Assembly: GCA_025201765.1 (NCBI GenBank)
Contig: MU623562.1
Coordinates: 1 to 38,612 of the forward strand
Direction of reading: 5' to 3'
Source of the DNA: Daldinia sp. FL1419
Lineage: Eukaryota; Ascomycota; Sordariomycetes; Xylariales; Hypoxylaceae
Length of the DNA: 38,612 nt
Below the pieces are notes generated by a model that was given only the letters and a program-made list of their open reading frames with translations, ran no database searches and was not told the origin of the DNA. The translations under genes were made by a program, and so were the position numbers. Positions 19,507-29,107 of the stretch are shown here, piece by piece. Each line of letters starts with the position of its first letter. The first letter of the stretch is position 1.

Positions 19507-22153
19507 CTTGAATAAGTGTAGGGAGTGATGATGGATTAAAATATTAAATAATATGAGCACAGCTGTGGAGATCGGTTAGCCTTGCTGCTGGTGATGGTGT
19601 TTACTCCAGATTAGTAAACGTTATCCGACTTACCTCGAGAGTTCTAATGAGTGTATGTAAAGAATGAAGCGAACAACGAGCACAGCTATCTAAATGTCAG
19701 CTGAGGCTGTCAGGCTAGTTAATAGGGGAAGGCTCATGTCTTACCTCTGAAGGAACGAATGAGAGAATGGGTTGAGAGGTCTGAAGATGTCTTGAGATCG
19801 GTGGATGTGATGGCTGAAAGAAAGGAAGTAGATCGGAACGAACGAACATCATCTTATATGTGAAGTCGCCTGCCATGTTGTTCAGACGACATGAGGTTTG
19901 GAAACAACGCCAAGCTTCCGAGGGGACAATAGTAATTCGGAACATCGTCGAAGGGCACTTCCGGTGCGTGTCAGGGTGTAGATATCGTTAGGCGGATATG
20001 CGAGTAGTAAAACGAGCCGAGCCTAAGGGACATGCCCGGAATAGAGATATCCAACAGCTCGTGGGAATGTCTTGGCAGAAATACCTATCGAGATATCCTA
20101 GTAACGGCGTCCTTGCATGGACGCAAACCCCAATATCCGAAATCCCCTGCAGTCCTTTACGTGATGAAGTATATAAGAAGGTAGTGAGATAGGGAACCAA
20201 TTACGGCTCGCTCACGCTAATCTGTTTCATCAGACAGGCTAGTTGTGGGTGTCATTGATCATTCACGGAAAGCTTTTGGCCGAAAGCCAAAGCGTAGATC
20301 AGAAGCTACATCCCAAAGGTAGGAGGGGTTTAACTAGCCTCAGCTGGAACAAGATCTTACTATATCAATGTATTTCATGTACTATATTTTGGATATACTT
20401 ATGCTGCTATAGGATTTCCCCGCATGAATCGATGTCTCTTTGACGCCGGTACATTAAGCAGGTTTAACAACTCGCTTGATCGCCGTCAGGGGTTGGCGGT
20501 TTCGTTCCCCCGCGGTTTTTCCTACCAAAAGAAATAGCATAACAATTATCAATGAGTCGGACGGTAAATAGGGTTGAATAAAGCAGGAATTCGTCTCGAT
20601 TTCTATGTCATTTAATCTTCCAAGTGTAGCACATATGAAGATGCTTATTATAAGCTGTTAATAAAGGAGTTGAAGTTGAAGGTTGCTACCATCGAAAGTG
20701 CTGTCAAGTCCTTGGCAAGCCCCAACCAGGACAGGGGTTCAATGCAGGGTCAACTTCACTCTGAAGGTGCCGAATATCCAGCAATGTAGAACTGGGTTCG
20801 GGTTTTCGAGCAGATACTTCTCGGACCTGCTGTTCAGTCTTCCGGATGATGTATTGACAAGATAAAATCTCATCATATTCAGGGCTATCCTAGCAACAAA
20901 TCCGTTAACCAATCATAGAGACATGTCACTCGTTTTGCCGTCTCGGAGTGCCCACTAGACCCCAGATCAACAGGGGCCTTTATCACTTCCAAGAGATCTA
21001 CCGGTGCGGCACTAAGGAAGCCTAGACCATCTATCAGCCTAGGGCTTCGATGCTACCCCGAGTTCCCGTGCCTAGATCTCGGATGTGTTACAGATGTGGC
21101 ACACCAGAGCTAAGGCATAATTATATACTTCTTATATTTACCGCGTATGAGCTTTAGGCCATAGCTGCACTGGAACTTGACGTATCCGAACTTGGTATAG
21201 GACGAACGATATGGCGTTCGTCTGATCATGGTTAGCTCGAACAAACCTGTTTTTTAGGCGGTGCTTTATCTTTGAGTATTCATGTGATCGTAATGAGTCT
21301 CGTTGAAATAGATAATTTAGTATTCTAGTATAAAGTCTCAGCACGTCTGCAAAGCTGTCCCAAACCGAGAGCTATGTAAATGAGATCTATCGTTTTCTTT
21401 AATCGTACCTCAGAAGAGAAACTGCACGGGTACTGCTATGCGTCTAGAGTTGATTGATTATTTAAATTATTAAAGACCGGGTAGGATTGTTTGGCCGGCA
21501 GTAGTGTTGGAAAGTAGGCCGTAATAGCTATGTGCGAAAACTCCTTTGGTTTATATTTACACCCACCCAGTGTGGATGCATCCTTACTAGGTAGAAGATT
21601 ACCCTGAAAAGAATAATTTTTAAAAATATATGAAAATAATAAAAGAAGACTTTAACAAAAAGCTCGGCCCGGGGTTCGAACCCCGGGCCTACGAAAACCT
21701 CGTGGCCGAGGTTTTACTGACCTAGGAAGGCAACTGTACACCACTAGGCCAGCCCGCAGCAGGCTGGCCGGGCAGTCAGTTGCAAGCATCTTTCGGTTGA
21801 AAGGACGGTTTGCAATTACTGTATTTAAGTTTCCCGTCGGCGCAGGTATGTTTGCAAGATAAGAGGTACCTTCATCGTTTGCGTTTGTACCCTACAAGTC
21901 ACAACGGTTGCCTGGCCCCGCCAGATAAAGCATCATAATACTATAGGTACTGATACATGTAGCCTACAGAAATAGGAGGTAATTCCCATTTTATAATCTA
22001 GAAGCCTGAGAGCGGGATTAGAACCTCATCTTCATCTTGGCCTTGTAGTAGCTACATGTACAACGCCCGTGAAGCGTGGATGAACCCATAGCTCCGGCCG
22101 GAGCTGGACATAATTGAATCTTTTCTCGTAACGGCGTGTTGTCTCAATTACCC
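19507..22153. other. spacer with a tRNA-like hairpin element
   Basis: No protein gene supported. The left 400 bases are the promoter side of the secreted-protein gene. The short open frames at 19715-20443 and 20683-20865 resemble nothing. The main feature is the hairpin-dense element at 21657-21770. The right end is the 3' flank of the second secreted-protein gene. Confidence 0.55.
21657..21770 (-). ncRNA. tRNA-like, hairpin-dense Pol III-type element
   Basis: On the minus strand there is a box A-like TGGCCTAGTGG (21751-21741), a box B-like GGTTCGAACCC inside a palindrome (21689-21666), and then T5 at 21661-21657. That is the order of an RNA polymerase III gene. The segment is almost all inverted repeats: a 24-base perfect palindrome at 21666-21689; a 9-bp stem with a 4-base loop at 21694-21715; a long stem joining 21716-21725 to 21744-21753 that is complete only on the minus transcript (two G-U pairs); and an 8-bp stem 21747-21754/21762-21769 that competes with it. 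A standard cloverleaf fails: the box B stem has a mismatch at its second pair and the acceptor arms do not match. It is more likely a tRNA pseudogene or the head of a SINE-like element than a working tRNA. Confidence 0.35.
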
Positions 22154-22908
22154 TCATTTGTTCCGACACTCCTTCCTAGCCACGATACTGCGCTTATTCT
22201 CACGGGTAGCCTGCTTGACTGACGCACTAACAGTTCGCTTGATAATTTCTAGATATCGTTAGCAACTTATTTCCAATAAGCCGATGTTGCTACAATCAAC
22301 TTACTAAGGTTAAAATTGTTGCGGAGGATTTCCTGTCGGACAAGTTGTTCGATAGAGAATGAGTTGACGAGACCAAGCTGTTGAAGTTGAGCAAGCTGCT
22401 GGAGTTGAAGGAGAAGCTGGATCTGGTTCCCGACACCGATGCCGCTGAGGCTACCAAGGTCGAAGTCACAGACACCTAGGGAGAGCATAAGATTTCCGAT
22501 ATTCTGCTGGAGATTATCCTTGATGTTGTTCTTGTCGTTATTGTCATCTTTGTTTTCGTCGAGGTTCTCATCGGCGTTCTGATCATTATTCTGGTCATCG
22601 TTGGCGTTGTCATCCTGGTTTTGGTTCTCGTCGTCGGCGTTTTCCTGATCATCGGCATTCCCTTCTTCATTCTCGTCACTCTCCTGGTCGTTATCATCGT
22701 CGGCATTCTTCCCAGCGTCATCATTATTATCATCTCCTTGATTAACCTGCCCAGCGTCGTTTCCAGAGGCAGTACCGTTGTAGGCCAGTCCGGCACTCCG
22801 CACGGCGATAGAACCTTTATTGGCGGCAAGTCCCTGTCCAGCAAGGATGCTGGGCAGGTAGGCAATCAATGCCAATGTAGTGAAAAGGGGACCGGCCGCG
22901 AGCTTCAT
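22154..22908 (-). CDS. secreted acidic Asp/Asn-rich protein, diverged paralogue
   Basis: Exon 1 is 22908-22305 and exon 2 22248-22154, with a 56-base intron (GTAAGT donor, TGCTAAC branch site, TAG acceptor), giving 232 residues. Residues 1-23 are a signal peptide (hydrophobic core FTTLALIAYLPSILA). Residues 50-135 are a strongly acidic Asp/Asn/Glu/Gln tract with almost no hydrophobic residues. Residues 137-201 hold a Leu/Gln block, LLLQLQQLAQLQQLG, which matches LLQLQQIALLSQLG in the protein at 18965-19506. Exon 2 adds a basic tail with many Lys and Arg. If the intron is not removed, the protein ends 12 residues after the donor. Both genes share a phase-1 intron near the 3' end. The acidic middle and basic end give a strongly polar charge pattern. 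Function unknown; cell-wall or mineral/cation binding would be speculation. Confidence 0.7.
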
Positions 22909-25727
22909 TTTATCGTTATAATTATTACAAAAAACACACCGCTACATAACCTCGTGTTAGCTTGTTCTCCAAGGACATCATCGAGGCCAGAATATATACT
23001 TTCAAACGGGATTAAAGATAGGATAGAATTGAAAGAGCGCAGCTTCTATCCGTTAGTCGCGAGCCAAGGAGCAATAGTCTGTATGTACCATACCTCTAAA
23101 TACGCAGTATCAGGAGGGCGTTATGCTTATCAGCTCAGTTGGACGACAGGATAGTGAAAGGTATTCAAACCGGGGAGTATGTGGATTATATTCTCGTCAT
23201 CAAGCTACAATCGCCCCTATAGCTCCCACGACGTCTTTATGCCTTCATGTGATCAGGATCGTAAGAACCTCACCCTAATTCCATGATCGAAACCTCATTT
23301 AGCTTGGCACCGAGAGCCTTTCCGTCACTACAAGTCAGTTAACATCAGATACTACTTGATCGAAGAAGAGCGAGAGCATAGCTATGGTATCAAGGTGAGA
23401 ATGCCAAGCCTCCTGATCTACTCGGAAGGCGTGCTGTCGGTACTGTTCCTGACCATGCCACATGCAGATGCCATAGTAACATAGACTTCGGATGATGCAA
23501 TCTGGGGTGGATTCTGAGGGGCGAGCTAATCTCAGAAGATCTCTTGGGCGTGGTTTAGACATATTCGGATGACCGACGTGCCATTCTCATGCCAAGGGTT
23601 ATTCCTAGCCGGGCGCTGCGCTCTCCGACCCTCTCCCCTCCTACGTCTACATATTCTGACACCGTAAACCCGCATGATCGCCGTCCCGAGGCACCACCCA
23701 ATAACTTATCGAGATAGATGATAAACCATAAGGAAAGTAGACTATTCCCTGCAAACTCGAATTAAATGCTTGATTGGCTACCTACCTAGGTACCTACATG
23801 CTACATTATATGAAGTGAAGATGTAAAAGATGAACGCTTTAATGCATTTGGACTTATCTCCTATAATCACCTACCTAAGACACCAAAAAGGAAAGCCTTT
23901 GGATTGGTAAGAGGCAACGCTGTTGCAGAAGGAATAGGCCATACAGCGACTAGCTGGTATATTTCTCGAGATTGAGAATTACCCATTCGAGGCAATAGGG
24001 TCAATGGCCCCGGCAGACAATCTAGCCAGCTGCGAGATTCAAGGTATCACTCGTCCAAGAGCGCATTGCCCAGAAACTACAGGGCCAAGAGGCTGTCTCC
24101 ACTCGTCGACGGGGAATACATTCCCATATTACCAGAATGATAGATTGGGAGTGGTGTTAATCCGTCCCAAAGGGTGGCGCATTTTCGTCGTCCTGTATCG
24201 TGTGGCCTGTCGTATAAATTTACGACGGCTCTAATCGAGTTTCTAAGGGAGAATGGCAACTAGTCGGAGTCTTTCGTAGAAGAGGTCGTGGAGACCTGGT
24301 CAGGCACGTTACTGATGGTAGTTGATAAAACTCCAGAAGTTCTTCTTTGCCCCCGGGGCTGGTATTGGGTGTTATGATAATCGAAAAACAATTATCAATC
24401 TTTCGGTAGGTCTCAGATGACCCTTTAATTCTGGAGAAGAATGGGAAGGGTGGAGAGTTAAGGTACCGATCGGATGGAGCGACGATGAAGAGACTCGGTA
24501 AACTTCGGGGATCATCGTAGGGCTGAACATCAGAAAGAGTTGATAACTTGATTGCGCGTTTTAGCAGTTTCGTATAACTATTAGCAATGCTTCCAATATC
24601 GCCCATCACCGTGTCTTGGAACCTCAGATTCGTGAGGCTGTCCTATTACGAATACCCATGCGTCCGGTAAATTAATTCTGTTTCGAAGACTTTTTTTATT
24701 TTATTTTTTTATAAATCCAATTAAAATTCAAGCTCCACTAACCCTGTTTGTTTTGTCAAACCATGGCGATTGTCAATCGTTTTATTTGATTGGATGTATG
24801 CGACTACACAAATACTGGAGTTGTCAATTGTCTAACTATGTAATTGTATGTTTAACCAAGCGTAATGGACGACATGGTATCTGATTCTATCCTGGTTTGA
24901 GAAATACCTAGTTACTACGTATGTATAGATGTAACATTAACAGGTAGGTAGGTATATCCTAGAAACTTTCGTGGTTGATTCTAGCAAGTTGGCGTGTTAT
25001 CGTGATGATTCAATCTTTGATGTTTATATGTCTAACTATTCTGCGCTCGCTGGCATTTAATTAATTCACGTCCTAAAATGGACGCGTAAATCCAACTAGG
25101 AGACGATCTGCAAAACTCCTTTTAAACATGCGAATGTAGACAAGTGTACTTTGGCGGGCTCTCGTCATATGGGGTAAATATTTCCTGACCCAGGCTTATC
25201 TTTGCCAATACACGGTAACCATGGTACTGTGTCCTCAAAGGAGGTGGATGATAGGTATTAGAATTAGGAGAGTGGGACAATAAACGGTCAAAGCCCAATC
25301 CTAATATTCTAACACTCGAGCCAACTCCCTCCCTCCCCCCACGCAATTCAACAAGAAATCTCCCTTCGTTATTATTAGAAACTTTGTCATCGAACATTGT
25401 TCTTTCACAAAAATAAAATAAATAAATAAATAAAATAACCATATGGCAACATAAACCTTAGCTGTCTGTTTCTAGACCTACTAACTACGGACATCTATAA
25501 GAGGTCGTTATGATTTTGCCTAAACCCAAATGTGGAAGCAAGGGAGGTAATACAAATACAAATACATGAAACTCGAGGAACAGAACAATCTAGCCCGTCG
25601 GTACCACAAGCTGCATATCGTTATCCGGGTCTTCGGCCTTTACCTTCTTTGTCCGGTGGTTTCAACTTTATCCGTCATCTAATCTGGTCTTTTTTCTTCG
25701 TTCGTTCAACTTCCCAAGACAACGGCG
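22909..25727. other. gene-poor spacer
   Basis: Upstream region of the acidic secreted protein on the left and of the tail-anchored protein on the right. Apart from the possible gene remnant at 24220-24606, I see no coding region. It has a TACC/TAGG tract near 23779-23796, another at about 24943-24955, a very T-rich run near 24690-24710, and a run of AAAT units near 25411-25435. Confidence 0.5.
24220..24606 (-). pseudogene. possible broken gene fragment
   Basis: An open frame read from an ATG at 24606 gives 128 residues; its first half (MGDIGSIANSYTKLLKRAIK and on) has the even composition of real protein rather than chance sequence. The same frame continues upstream of the ATG for about ten sense codons before a TAG. 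I do not recognise the family. There is no signal peptide or membrane segment, and the C-terminal part becomes Arg/Ser/Pro-rich, as noise would. It may be a decayed piece of a longer gene or a small orphan gene. Confidence 0.22.
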
Positions 25728-26267
25728 ATGGCTTCCTGGAGCATGCCCCTGAGGGAACAATACGCGCCGCTAATACCCTCTCCCTTGAACCCCTCAAGGC
25801 CAGAGACACCGAAGCGACTCAGGCGCATATGCTACACCCAAGTTGCTAGACGCGAACAGAGCCCGACACAGTTTTTACTGCGTCGAAAGGCCAAGGTAGC
25901 ATGGAGATTAATGTCTTCACGGGAGGAAACCACCACGAATCGGCCCCAATCAATACGCAATGGCACGCTAGTCGCATCGACAAAGTCGAAGGAGGACTAT
26001 TATCCAATTGGTACTATCGCCGAGTACTATCTGAAGACCGATTTGGAATGCCATAACTTGGACTTGAGTTTGAGCATGGAGAGGATGGATATGGAGAAAC
26101 AGGCTTTTGCTCCCGGCGACTACAGGGGCGGATCACTATCAGAAGCGTGTCAGCTTTTGCGCATGTTAACGACGTGGCGATTAATAGCGACGATGGGGAT
26201 CTTGTGCATCACTGGGGTTCTCTTGGCAATTCGCGTGGTCGGTATAGCTCAGGCTTGGCGAACGTGA
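25728..26267 (+). CDS. putative tail-anchored orphan membrane protein
   Basis: Intronless frame of 179 residues from an ATG in a good context (GGCGATGG). Residues 1-80 are rich in Arg, Pro, Ser and Thr and basic. Residues 80-145 are more mixed, with a YYPIGTIAEYYLKTD segment. Residues 151-173 form one hydrophobic helix (LIATMGILCITGVLLAIRVVGIA), with only six residues after it. A single C-terminal helix without a signal peptide is the pattern of a tail-anchored protein inserted by the GET route, facing the cytosol. I recognise no family. It lies tail to tail with the mitochondrial gene ending at 26474, 206 bases away. Confidence 0.5.
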   Translation: MASWSMPLREQYAPLIPSPLNPSRPETPKRLRRICYTQVARREQSPTQFLLRRKAKVAWRLMSSREETTTNRPQSIRNGTLVASTKSKEDYYPIGTIAEYYLKTDLECHNLDLSLSMERMDMEKQAFAPGDYRGGSLSEACQLLRMLTTWRLIATMGILCITGVLLAIRVVGIAQAWRT

Positions 26268-26473
26268 CAGTCATCTATTACTCATGGAAGTACTCTTGAG
26301 GACTCCTGTCTGCTGCTCGGATGCTATCGTAATGAGGAGCGAGGCCGGTTTTATCTATCTTCCTCAACCAAATCCGGGTATCTTTATCTATCCATGAATT
26401 CGTGATCTTGTTATCATGCAAAACCCTACCGTCACAAATTTCCCCGAGTTCTATTTTAAATTCCGGTACGATG

Positions 26474-27416
26474 TCACTTTGATTCCGCCGTATTCGGTGG
26501 TTTAGACTTTTCCCCCCTTTCCTTTTCAATTGCTGTCTCGACTTGCCAAATCGCTCGTTCGAGTTCGACTTCGAGTTCTGGTATTTCTAGCGCCTTTACT
26601 AGCTGTCGTCCATTCTCTTGCGAAAGCAGCATTCGCTCCTCTGCAGACTCTTGGGAACTTCCGGTGGTTGATGTGCTCGCTCTATCTGCATCTGCTATTT
26701 GCTCTTTTGGAATTGAAGGGTTGGGGAGAAGTGGAGTATAGATTGTGTCGAGAATTGGCGATGGGGATAAGGAGAAGAGATTTCTTTCGCAAAGAAATTG
26801 GATATGTTTGCCGCCCGCCAGAGCTCGCCAATGAGACCAAGCCCGATATGCGAGATAAAAAAAAGGAAGGTTGGGGATCCTAACGCGACATTGATTAGAA
26901 ATGTATGGAGTTACGAAAGATAACCGAGACATAAGACAGGATATAGGGGATACACAGGATATACAGGATATACACTTACACTGGCACGAGAGCGAACGGT
27001 GCGCTAATGGGCATTCCAATAAAGCACCACATTAACCTGGTTTTATGCAACGCTTCTCGTTCTGTGGCGAGGGTTCGAAGGACGTTTACCGCCTTTGTTG
27101 TAGGGATAAGTGTCTCTGGGTAAATAAGATGATTCTTATCTTTTCCCAATACTTCTTCCTCCCTTCTCCTGGTAGATAGAGGAGGTACCGACTTAAGGCC
27201 CCATTCCTCATAAGGAATCCTTCTTAATAGGTAGTTACCATATATAACAACTTTTTTTTGCCAACCATTCTCTTTTTTCTCCCAGCTAGACCAAAGCTGT
27301 GCGGCACGAACTGTAGCTTTGTCGACTATTGTCTGCTTGCTTGTTGGTAAGACCTGGAGCTTCTGGCAATATAGAAACGTTCGCCGGGTCGAGATTGGAA
27401 GGAGAAAGAATCTCAT
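26474..27416 (-). CDS. mitochondrial K+/H+ exchange-related protein (Mit_KHE1)
   Basis: Exons 27416-26980 and 26879-26474 give 280 residues. The Mit_KHE1 family (yeast YDL183C) is an inner-membrane protein group tied to K+/H+ exchange and so to matrix volume. The N-terminus MRFFLLPISTRRTFLYCQKL is the hallmark start of the family. The segment around 60-77 (GNYLLRRIPYEEWGLKSV) also fits. A hydrophobic stretch at about 128-162 crosses the splice: exon 1 ends FALVP and exon 2 continues IPNLPFFYLAYRAWSHWRAL, in frame through a split Val codon. The 100-base intron has GTAAGT, TCTAATC and TAG signals and holds a short tandem repeat. The C-terminal third is polar with a predicted coiled region (LEVELERAIWQVETAIEKE). 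The family is well supported; its transport role is indirect in the literature. Confidence 0.86.
26935..26975. repeat. intronic AGGATATAC tandem repeat
   Basis: About four imperfect copies of a 9-10 base AGGATATAC-like unit, entirely inside the intron of the Mit_KHE1 gene. Confidence 0.6.
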
Positions 27417-28540
27417 TATAGCGGTCGAGGGGAAGATATTGTATTGCGACGGGCTTGCGACGAGAGTGGATGGGAGGAACGACGAAATGAATTAGAAAAT
27501 AAGAAGAAAAAAAATTGAGCCGCAATGAAGCCTATATTACTTCACCCCTCTGTAGCCTTTGTAAAAATCATTGTTATAGCGTTAATGAGGTTTGTGGGCG
27601 GGCTGGCAATGACGTTGAAAATGTAGATTTTTAGACCCTTGTCGAATTCGGAGCAAGTTTCTCTACGTATGAAGTCTTGAACTTTTTCAGGTAGCAAATA
27701 AAGATGCTTTGGTGACGCATGTGCGCAGTGATCGGCTTTGTGGCTTGCATAATATAGGTACGTATTCGATACTTATAGTACATGGGTATATAGGTACAAT
27801 TAGTAGGTACTACACGCTTAAGCAACGGGTAGATCTTCTATAACTAAAGTTATTAGATAAACTACATTCTAGATGTGTGTAATCTTAAAATAAGATGCCG
27901 CGGTGCGATAATTTGTGAATTTAGGTCCCTTGATGGGGGTTATGTGAGTTTTTATATTAAATTCAGAGTGGCACGGCCTGGAAGAAAATGGAGAAGTAAT
28001 AGAAGATTAAATGATCCTTATTGTGAACATCATGATATGAACGTACTGGCGTACCCAAGGGGAAGGGGAAACGAAGCCAAGAAACTATATACCTGTGGCT
28101 AAGGCAATAGCCCCACGGTCGGATATACATATGTACCTGGGTGCCTAGGTACGTATTGTAAATCGGTGCTCCGCAGTGAGACGAAACCGATCCTCCCTGA
28201 GATTGTACCAGTTTAAGATGCCCTTAACTAGCTTCTACATATAACTAGTTGCTTCGGCAAGAGGTATCGAACCTAACCTAAAAATTCAGAGCTATGGCCC
28301 CATTATCCATATGACGCCCAGGCATGTCTTTTGCAATGTACCTATATGTAAGTACCTATTCCGTACATCCCTGGTATGGAATCTCCCCGGACAACGCGGT
28401 CCCTTGCTGTTGTACCTGGAGCTGACTTAATTTATTAAAAGCTATCGCAACATTTTGCCATTTGACTTCTCTCAGCTGCTCAGGTGCTCATCTCGTCCAC
28501 GCACAAAAAAGACTCGTGCTTGTCGTGTAACCATATAATA

Positions 28541-28575
28541 TCTTCGTCTTTTTTTCCTCTTCCTTCTTACTTTCG
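28541..28575 (+). promoter_or_regulatory. CT-rich promoter tract of SRF1
   Basis: A pyrimidine run on the coding strand about 530 bases before the SRF1 start. It is followed at once by GGTATGT, which could be the donor of an intron in the 5' UTR. Both readings are tentative. Confidence 0.3.
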
Positions 28576-28889
28576 GTATGTAACGGCGCGTTGATATTGT
28601 CTGCTGTTAATGGAATTGTATATGAGACTATTTATATTTTTTATGGATTAATAAGTTATTCTTACATACCTACATACCAACCTCCTTACTTATCTATCTC
28701 ACCCAACTCCTCTAACTTACTCGCGTTAATCCAAGATTTTGCTTTGTCCTCGCTCGTCTTATGGTTATGCGCTTTGATCCACACCGGTCGTTGGCGCCCA
28801 GCCATACTTAGAACCTATACCAAAAGTTTGATGGAAGCCGGCGCCTACGGAAGCTTAGACACTACGCACGCCCGTATGTCCGCCACTAT

Positions 28890-28909
28890 ATATATACCTA
28901 GGTATATAT
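28890..28909. repeat. 20-bp perfect palindrome around CCTAGG
   Basis: Ten-base arms meet at CCTAGG and are otherwise alternating A and T. It lies 200 bases upstream of the SRF1 start. Confidence 0.85.
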
Positions 28910-29107
28910 GGTGTACCTTGGAAGCGGTTCTTTTTCTTACTCGACGCGCTAATTAACCACCCCACCTCTTCCGCGTCCTGACGACACCAGCGATGTATGT
29001 GAGAGGATGACTAGCTATTTTGTCTGCTTGTTCGCTCATCGCTTTCCTACTTCATATTTATCCTTAAATTTTCGCATCCCTATGCCTTTACTACACCGAG
29101 CATTGCG

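Larger units (their letters stand above)
27417..29107. other. divergent intergenic region, Mit_KHE1 to SRF1
   Basis: Promoters for both flanking genes. The open frame at 28591-28956 (+) starts without an ATG and resembles nothing. Contents seen: scattered TACC/TAGG steps near 27757-27810 and 28340-28360, a CT-rich tract at 28541-28575, and a 20-base palindrome at 28890-28909. Confidence 0.55.

Noticed and set aside
19018..19515. 165-codon plus-strand frame ending in a Gly/Ser-rich tail
   Set aside because: It is entirely antisense to the secreted-protein gene, which has a signal peptide, a Kex2 site and a good intron.
16877..22908. Possible secondary-metabolite cluster around the FAD monooxygenase
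   Set aside because: No synthase, P450, transporter or regulator is present nearby; the neighbours are secreted low-complexity proteins.
22621..23154. 177-codon plus-strand frame with a long run of hydrophobic Ile/Val residues, like a membrane protein
   Set aside because: It is the antisense of the Asp/Asn-rich tract. GAT and AAC codons read backwards become ATC and GTT, so the hydrophobic run is an artefact of the acidic protein on the other strand.
23120..23200. tRNA-like box A (CAGCTCAGTTGG) followed by a weak box B
   Set aside because: The D-stem has no complementary partner and the box B match is poor, so no cloverleaf can be drawn.
28260..28275. Box B-like GGTTCGATACC on the minus strand
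   Set aside because: No box A lies at a workable distance and there are no acceptor arms.
28591..28956. 121-codon hydrophobic frame before SRF1
   Set aside because: It starts at TTG and overlaps the likely promoter and 5' UTR of SRF1.
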